This document shows positions 60,580 through 64,000 of a DNA stretch of 64,000 nucleotides, one piece after another. Each line of letters starts with the position of its first letter. Position 1 is the stretch's first letter. A program made the position numbers and the translations under genes. The stretch is taken from the NCBI GenBank assembly GCA_963728075.1, contig CAVSIP010000005.1, positions 124,001 through 188,000 of the forward strand, given 5' to 3'. Origin of the DNA: CAVSIP01 sp963728075 (GTDB lineage Bacteria > Actinomycetota > Actinomycetes > JAFAQI01 > DASSKL01). The notes under the pieces are model-generated. The model did no database searches. It saw only the letters and a program-made list of their open reading frames with translations, and was not told the origin of the DNA.

Positions 60580-62919
60580 ATGCGCCGTCTCATCGCAGCC
60601 CTCGCGCTGCTGTCCACCGCTGCTGCCGGCGCCGTCACGGCCGGGGCCGTTGCCGCCGGCCCGGCGGCGAACGCGCCGCTACCCCCGGTGGCCGCCGGCA
60701 TGCCTGCGGGCGTCCCGCCGGCCGCCCGCGAGGCCGAGCCCGCGCTGCCGGCACCGCGAGGCTGGCCGTTCGGCGAGCAGTTCCCCCGCACGTCGGGGAC
60801 CGGCCGCCTGGCGGGCGGCGCGACGTTCTGGACCGACTTCCTCTACGACGACCACGGCGCCGCGGGCCACCCGGTCGACACGCCGGTGGCCGCGCTGGCG
60901 CCGACGGACGGCACGTACGTCTACGCCAGTGACAAGGCGCACATGAACGGCGCCGACATCTTCCGCGCCGCGGTCGGCCTGCGTGACGGCGTCACGTACT
61001 GGCGGGTGGACTGGAACACCCTCGTCGACCCGGCGCTGCCGGTCGCGGAGTGGGCGATCGACCGCGACGACGACCCCGCGACCGGCGTGGACACCTGGCC
61101 GGCCGGCGCCGGCGTGCACTCCCCCGGCTCCGATGCCTTCCTCGTGGTGACCAGCCGCGGTGCCCGGCTCCTGGACGGCAGCGGGAGGGTGGTCGCCGTG
61201 CTGCCCACCACCGTCGACCGGGCGGCGCGGTCGTTCGTCGTCGCGGTTCCCCAGGGCGAGCTGCACCTCGGCACCACCTCCCGCGTCCGGCTGGCCGCCG
61301 GTGTCGCCAACGCCGGCGGCACCGGCTTCGCGCCGGTCGGCTCGGATCTCGGCGCGAACCCCGGCCAGCCCGCCGTCTACAACGTGACCTTCCGCACGTA
61401 CAAGCAGGAGCCACCGCAGTACCGGCACGGCATCGCGACCAACTACCTCGGCACCCAGTCCGCACCGCGTGCTGCCGACCTCGGCAACCTCTGGATGGAG
61501 GACCACCAGGCCGAGGCGCTCGCGGCCGGCGACGTCACGCCGTTCTCGCTCCAGGTCGACTGGTCGGACCTGGCCGCCCACCGCGCCACGCCGGAGCCAC
61601 GGCCGACCGGGTACACCAACCGCTGGTACGTGACCACGCTCGACCTCGGCCAGGGCGTCGTCCACGACGCCTCCGGTGGTGCCGGTCAGGACCTGCGGCC
61701 GAACTTCCTCGGCCGGGTCCAGCCGTACGCGGTGTACGTGCCGACGACCTACCGGCCCGGCCACGCGACGCCGCTGACGTGGATCCTGCACTCGCTGTCC
61801 GTGCAGCACAACCAGTACGGCGCGTACGACCCGCAGCTGCTCCAGCACGCCTGCGAGGACCGCGGGTCGATCTGCGCGACGACGCTCGGGTTCGGGCCGG
61901 ACGGCTGGTACCACGACGAGGCGGAGGTCGACTTCTGGCAGGTGTGGCACGCACTGGCGCGTGCGTACACCCTCGACCCCGACCGGACGGTCATCTCCGG
62001 CTACTCGATGGGCGGCTACGGCACGTACAAGCTGGGCCTGGAGTACCCGGACCTGTTCGCCAAGGCCATGCCGCTGGCCGGGCCGCCGCAGTGCGGGCTG
62101 CGCCTTGTCGAGGGTGCCGGCTTCACCTCCGGGCCGGGCCGGTGCAGCACGGACGGCGACACGACGCCGCTGCTCGACAGCGCCCGGTGGCTGCCGTTCG
62201 TCGTCGGCCAGGGCATGGCCGACGAGCTCGTGCCGTTCACCAGCGTGGTGCAGCAGGTGCAGACGCTCGACAGCCTCGGCTACCGGTACTACTTCGAGCT
62301 CTACCCCGCCGAGGACCACCTGGTGTGGGCTATCCAGGACGCGTTCGACAGCGAGGTCGCCCAGCTCGGTGAGCCGGTGCGCGAGCGCGACCCCGGCCAC
62401 GTGACGTACACCTGGTACCCGCACCTGTCCCGCACCGACCTGGGCATCGGGCCGCAGGGCGTGTACTGGCTGCGCGACCTGCGCGCGCGGGATACCGGCC
62501 CGGGCAGCCTCGCCCACGTCGACGCCGTGAACCAGCGGCTGGTCCGGCCGGTAACGGTCTCCCGCACCCAGTCCGCGCGGGTACCTGGCGAGGCGACGCC
62601 GTCGGTGGTCCAGCAGCTCACCTGGGCGGTCGGGCCGCGACCCGACGCCGCCCCCACGCTGCTGAGCATGAGCCTGCGCAACGTCGCGGGCGCGTCAGTG
62701 GACCCCGCGTGGGGCGGCTGGGCCTGGCGGACCGGCCACCTCGACGTGGTCACCGACGGTGGCACGGCCCTGCGCCTGGTGGACCTGCCCGCCGGGACCC
62801 GGGTGGTCGTCCGCGGACGGACGGTCGCCACCGCGGGCTCGGAGGGGTCGGCCACGGTCCGGCTGGACCGCGGCCGCACGATCGTCGGCCTCGTCCTGCC
62901 GCCGCGGCGCCCTGACTGA
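60580..62919 (+). CDS. large secreted alpha/beta hydrolase
   Basis: A 779-residue exported protein. Signal peptide MRRLIAALALLSTAAAGAVT with an Ala-rich cleavage region. About 350 residues of beta-rich, glucodextranase-like sequence follow. Then the catalytic domain: YAVYVPTTYRPGHATPLTWILHSL (oxyanion side) and the nucleophile motif VISGYSMGGYGTYKLGLEYP at about residue 483. The His could be in AEDHLVWAIQDAF. The C-terminal 100 residues form another beta domain. It resembles prolyl-oligopeptidase/esterase-type secreted hydrolases; the substrate is unknown. No lipobox. Confidence 0.8.
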   Translation: MRRLIAALALLSTAAAGAVTAGAVAAGPAANAPLPPVAAGMPAGVPPAAREAEPALPAPRGWPFGEQFPRTSGTGRLAGGATFWTDFLYDDHGAAGHPVDTPVAALAPTDGTYVYASDKAHMNGADIFRAAVGLRDGVTYWRVDWNTLVDPALPVAEWAIDRDDDPATGVDTWPAGAGVHSPGSDAFLVVTSRGARLLDGSGRVVAVLPTTVDRAARSFVVAVPQGELHLGTTSRVRLAAGVANAGGTGFAPVGSDLGANPGQPAVYNVTFRTYKQEPPQYRHGIATNYLGTQSAPRAADLGNLWMEDHQAEALAAGDVTPFSLQVDWSDLAAHRATPEPRPTGYTNRWYVTTLDLGQGVVHDASGGAGQDLRPNFLGRVQPYAVYVPTTYRPGHATPLTWILHSLSVQHNQYGAYDPQLLQHACEDRGSICATTLGFGPDGWYHDEAEVDFWQVWHALARAYTLDPDRTVISGYSMGGYGTYKLGLEYPDLFAKAMPLAGPPQCGLRLVEGAGFTSGPGRCSTDGDTTPLLDSARWLPFVVGQGMADELVPFTSVVQQVQTLDSLGYRYYFELYPAEDHLVWAIQDAFDSEVAQLGEPVRERDPGHVTYTWYPHLSRTDLGIGPQGVYWLRDLRARDTGPGSLAHVDAVNQRLVRPVTVSRTQSARVPGEATPSVVQQLTWAVGPRPDAAPTLLSMSLRNVAGASVDPAWGGWAWRTGHLDVVTDGGTALRLVDLPAGTRVVVRGRTVATAGSEGSATVRLDRGRTIVGLVLPPRRPD

Positions 62920-63041
62920 CCTTCGCGTTCGGTAACGAACCGGACACAGGAGGCCGGCGGACGGTTGATCCCCCTCTCTTCGAGGTAGCACCACGGTGAC
63001 AAGCCCCTGACCCCGACGACCGAGGGATGTGACGGCGCCGC

Positions 63042-63257
63042 ATGGAGGGTGACCTGTTGCGTGCTCTCGCCTCCGACCTCCCCGAGGGCGAGATCGAGAA
63101 CATGACCGACAAGCTGGCGTGGGGCCTCGCCCTGTACACCGACGTCGAGCGGGTGACCGCGCCCCGTGAACCGGCCGAGAAGCGCACCCGCCGGCGCACG
63201 ACCCGCCGGACCCGCGCCGCCGGCTCGACCAAGGCGACCCGGCGGGGACGCCGCTGA
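63042..63257 (+). CDS. small conserved actinobacterial protein (DUF6104-like)
   Basis: A 71-residue protein. Conserved N-terminal half: DLLRALASDLPEGEIENMTDKLAWGLALYTDVE, predicted helical. The remainder is Arg/Thr/Lys-rich (RTRRRTTRRTRAAG) and probably disordered. It matches a short family with no assigned function found near membrane and stress genes in Streptomyces-like genomes. ATG with G-rich upstream. A 5-bp stem with a GTAA loop (GTTCG-GTAA-CGAAC, about 62929-62942) sits in the 122-base upstream gap. Confidence 0.65.
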   Translation: MEGDLLRALASDLPEGEIENMTDKLAWGLALYTDVERVTAPREPAEKRTRRRTTRRTRAAGSTKATRRGRR

Positions 63258-63260
63258 CGG

Positions 63261-63581
63261 TCAGGCAGCGGTCAGCGGTGGACGGTCCACGTTGAGCACC
63301 CGGTAGAGCCGGGTGGCGAGCAGCAGCCGCTCGATGCGCGGCGGGACGCCGGCGAGCACGAGCCGGCGGCCGCTCTGGCAGGCGCGGCGGTGCGTGCCGA
63401 CGAGCACCCCCAGCGCCGTGGCGTCAAGCATCTCCACGTCGGTGACGTCGACGACGAGGTCGCCGCAACCGCCGTCGACCTCGCGGTGCAGCACCGAGCG
63501 CACCTCGGCGGCCGTGGTCAGCCCCACCCGCCCGGACAGCCGCACCCGACGGCCCGGGTCGCTCACCTGGGCGTGCACCAT
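63261..63581 (-). CDS. STAS-domain anti-sigma factor antagonist
   Basis: A 106-residue single STAS domain. The strand-helix motif around the phosphorylation site reads VTDVEMLDATALGVL, where SpoIIAA-type antagonists have DSSG-L-G; Thr55 occupies the phospho-acceptor place. Earlier is RVRLSGRVGLTTAAEV, and near the end LVLAGVPPRIERLL. A GGAGGGGCC ribosome binding site precedes the ATG at 63581, so that start is preferred to the longer open frame. It would act in a partner-switch controlling a sigma factor; partners are not in the window. Confidence 0.87.
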   Translation of the reverse strand: MVHAQVSDPGRRVRLSGRVGLTTAAEVRSVLHREVDGGCGDLVVDVTDVEMLDATALGVLVGTHRRACQSGRRLVLAGVPPRIERLLLATRLYRVLNVDRPPLTAA

Positions 63582-63723
63582 GGCCCCTCCGCTCCGACCG
63601 GCGTCGCGGGGCACGTTACGCGTGTGACTCCTGATGCTGGTGACGCCACGCCGCGACACCGCGTCCTCGCCGCCGACGCCGGGTAGGCAGACTGCACGCA
63701 GGACCCCGCGGGAGGTGACGACG

Positions 63724-64000
63724 GTGACGGTGGCAACCGGCACGCTGACCGCGCCGCTGCTCGCCCTTGCTGTCGCGGTCGTCCTGGGCGTCGTCGTGGG
63801 GCGCTGGGTGTTCGGGCCGCCCCGACGGAGCCGGCGCCAACGGTCCACGCTGCCGGACTACGGGCTGCTCGTGCCGGTCCGACGGACCGACGACCGGGCG
63901 GATGCCGAGCGGGTGCGGGCGCTGCTCGCGCGACATGGCCTGCGGGCCACTCTGGCCCCGGCCGGGCGCGGGTACGACGCGAGCGGGCGACCCTGGCCGG
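63724..64000 (+). CDS. N-terminal part of a membrane protein, cut by the window end
   Basis: The open frame starts at a GTG (63724), 9 bases after a GGGAGG site, and runs off the window after 92 codons. It begins with one transmembrane helix (LTAPLLALAVAVVLGVVVG) followed by WVFGPPRRSRRQR. A soluble region (PDYGLLVPVRRTDDRADA, then RVRALLARHGLRATLAPAG) follows. That last stretch looks like the start of a domain for inheriting paired residues (DUF2007-like). Frame choice is supported by codon bias only. The family is not identified with certainty. Confidence 0.55.
   Translation, partial: MTVATGTLTAPLLALAVAVVLGVVVGRWVFGPPRRSRRQRSTLPDYGLLVPVRRTDDRADAERVRALLARHGLRATLAPAGRGYDASGRPWP

Noticed and set aside
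62964..62985. A fourth copy of the GTTGATC repeat
   Set aside because: Only GTTGATC plus a weak CTC match remain (GTTGATCCCCCTCTC). Differences in the GTCTCG half make a chance match more likely.
62929..62999. A riboswitch upstream of the small DUF6104-like gene
   Set aside because: There is a 5-bp GTAA-capped stem and G/C-rich flanks, but I could not match a known riboswitch consensus and the neighbouring gene gives no ligand clue.

Overview
The window is high-GC, densely coded DNA from an actinobacterium (class Actinomycetes). Pointers to this are the GlgE maltosyltransferase route to alpha-glucan, a NucS-type mismatch endonuclease, an isocitrate lyase paired with a RamB-like XRE/peptidase regulator, GTG starts, ATGA/GTGA stop-start overlaps and a run of acyl-CoA enzymes. 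The genus cannot be fixed from the sequence. No rRNA, tRNA, CRISPR array, transposase, phage gene or replication origin was seen, and no gene-free stretch exceeds about 250 bases.

Layout. 1-1122: two alpha/beta hydrolases, convergent and overlapping. 1141-7761 (minus): gatB, a tiny membrane protein gene, gatA, gatC, ligA and a MetE-like gene. 7890-10399: two secreted phosphoesterases in tandem. 10420-14336 (minus): a small basic protein, mnmA, its sulfur donor cysteine desulfurase and a degenerate PaaK-like protein. 14424-16166 (minus): etfA and etfB, followed by a small membrane protein and an acyl-CoA dehydrogenase that probably feeds electrons to ETF. 18025-22758: hypF-hypC-hypD-hypE, [NiFe]-hydrogenase cofactor maturation without hydrogenase subunits. 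22931-28851: acyltransferases, esterases, pterin dehydratase, an acyl-CoA ligase and a rhodanese. 28940-31798: aceA and its divergent RamB-like regulator. 31795-32985: enoyl-CoA hydratase and a short NAD(P)-binding protein.

33003-46286 is the alpha-glucan block: a hydrolase, glgX, glgP (opposite strand), glgE, treS, maltokinase and glgB. Together these would turn trehalose into maltose, maltose-1-phosphate and branched alpha-glucan, and degrade the glucan again. From about 33.19 to 43.45 kb every gene is cut by frameshifts, mostly single extra bases with conserved protein on both sides. This looks like an unpolished stretch of consensus rather than gene decay. Two isolated lesions of similar appearance lie at 49.65 and 50.70 kb.

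46306-51466 holds an NTF2-like protein, a TPR regulator facing a small cupin, a thioredoxin-domain co-chaperone, a collapsed GAF-ANTAR gene and a tyrosine phosphatase. 51466-55809 is a B12-dependent acyl-CoA block: a mutase whose active-site residues are those of isobutyryl-CoA mutase, its MeaB G-protein, a thiolase and methylmalonyl-CoA epimerase. 55820-64000 carries a DivIVA-like coiled coil, two hydrolases, a zinc-ribbon protein, 3-hydroxyacyl-CoA dehydrogenase, nucS, a large secreted esterase-like protein, a small conserved protein, a STAS protein and a membrane protein that runs off the end.

No single obviously new system was found. The most informative points are the hydrogenase-less hyp operon, the isobutyryl-CoA mutase signature, a short intergenic repeat at three gene ends, a histone-like tail on GlgB and the frameshift cluster.
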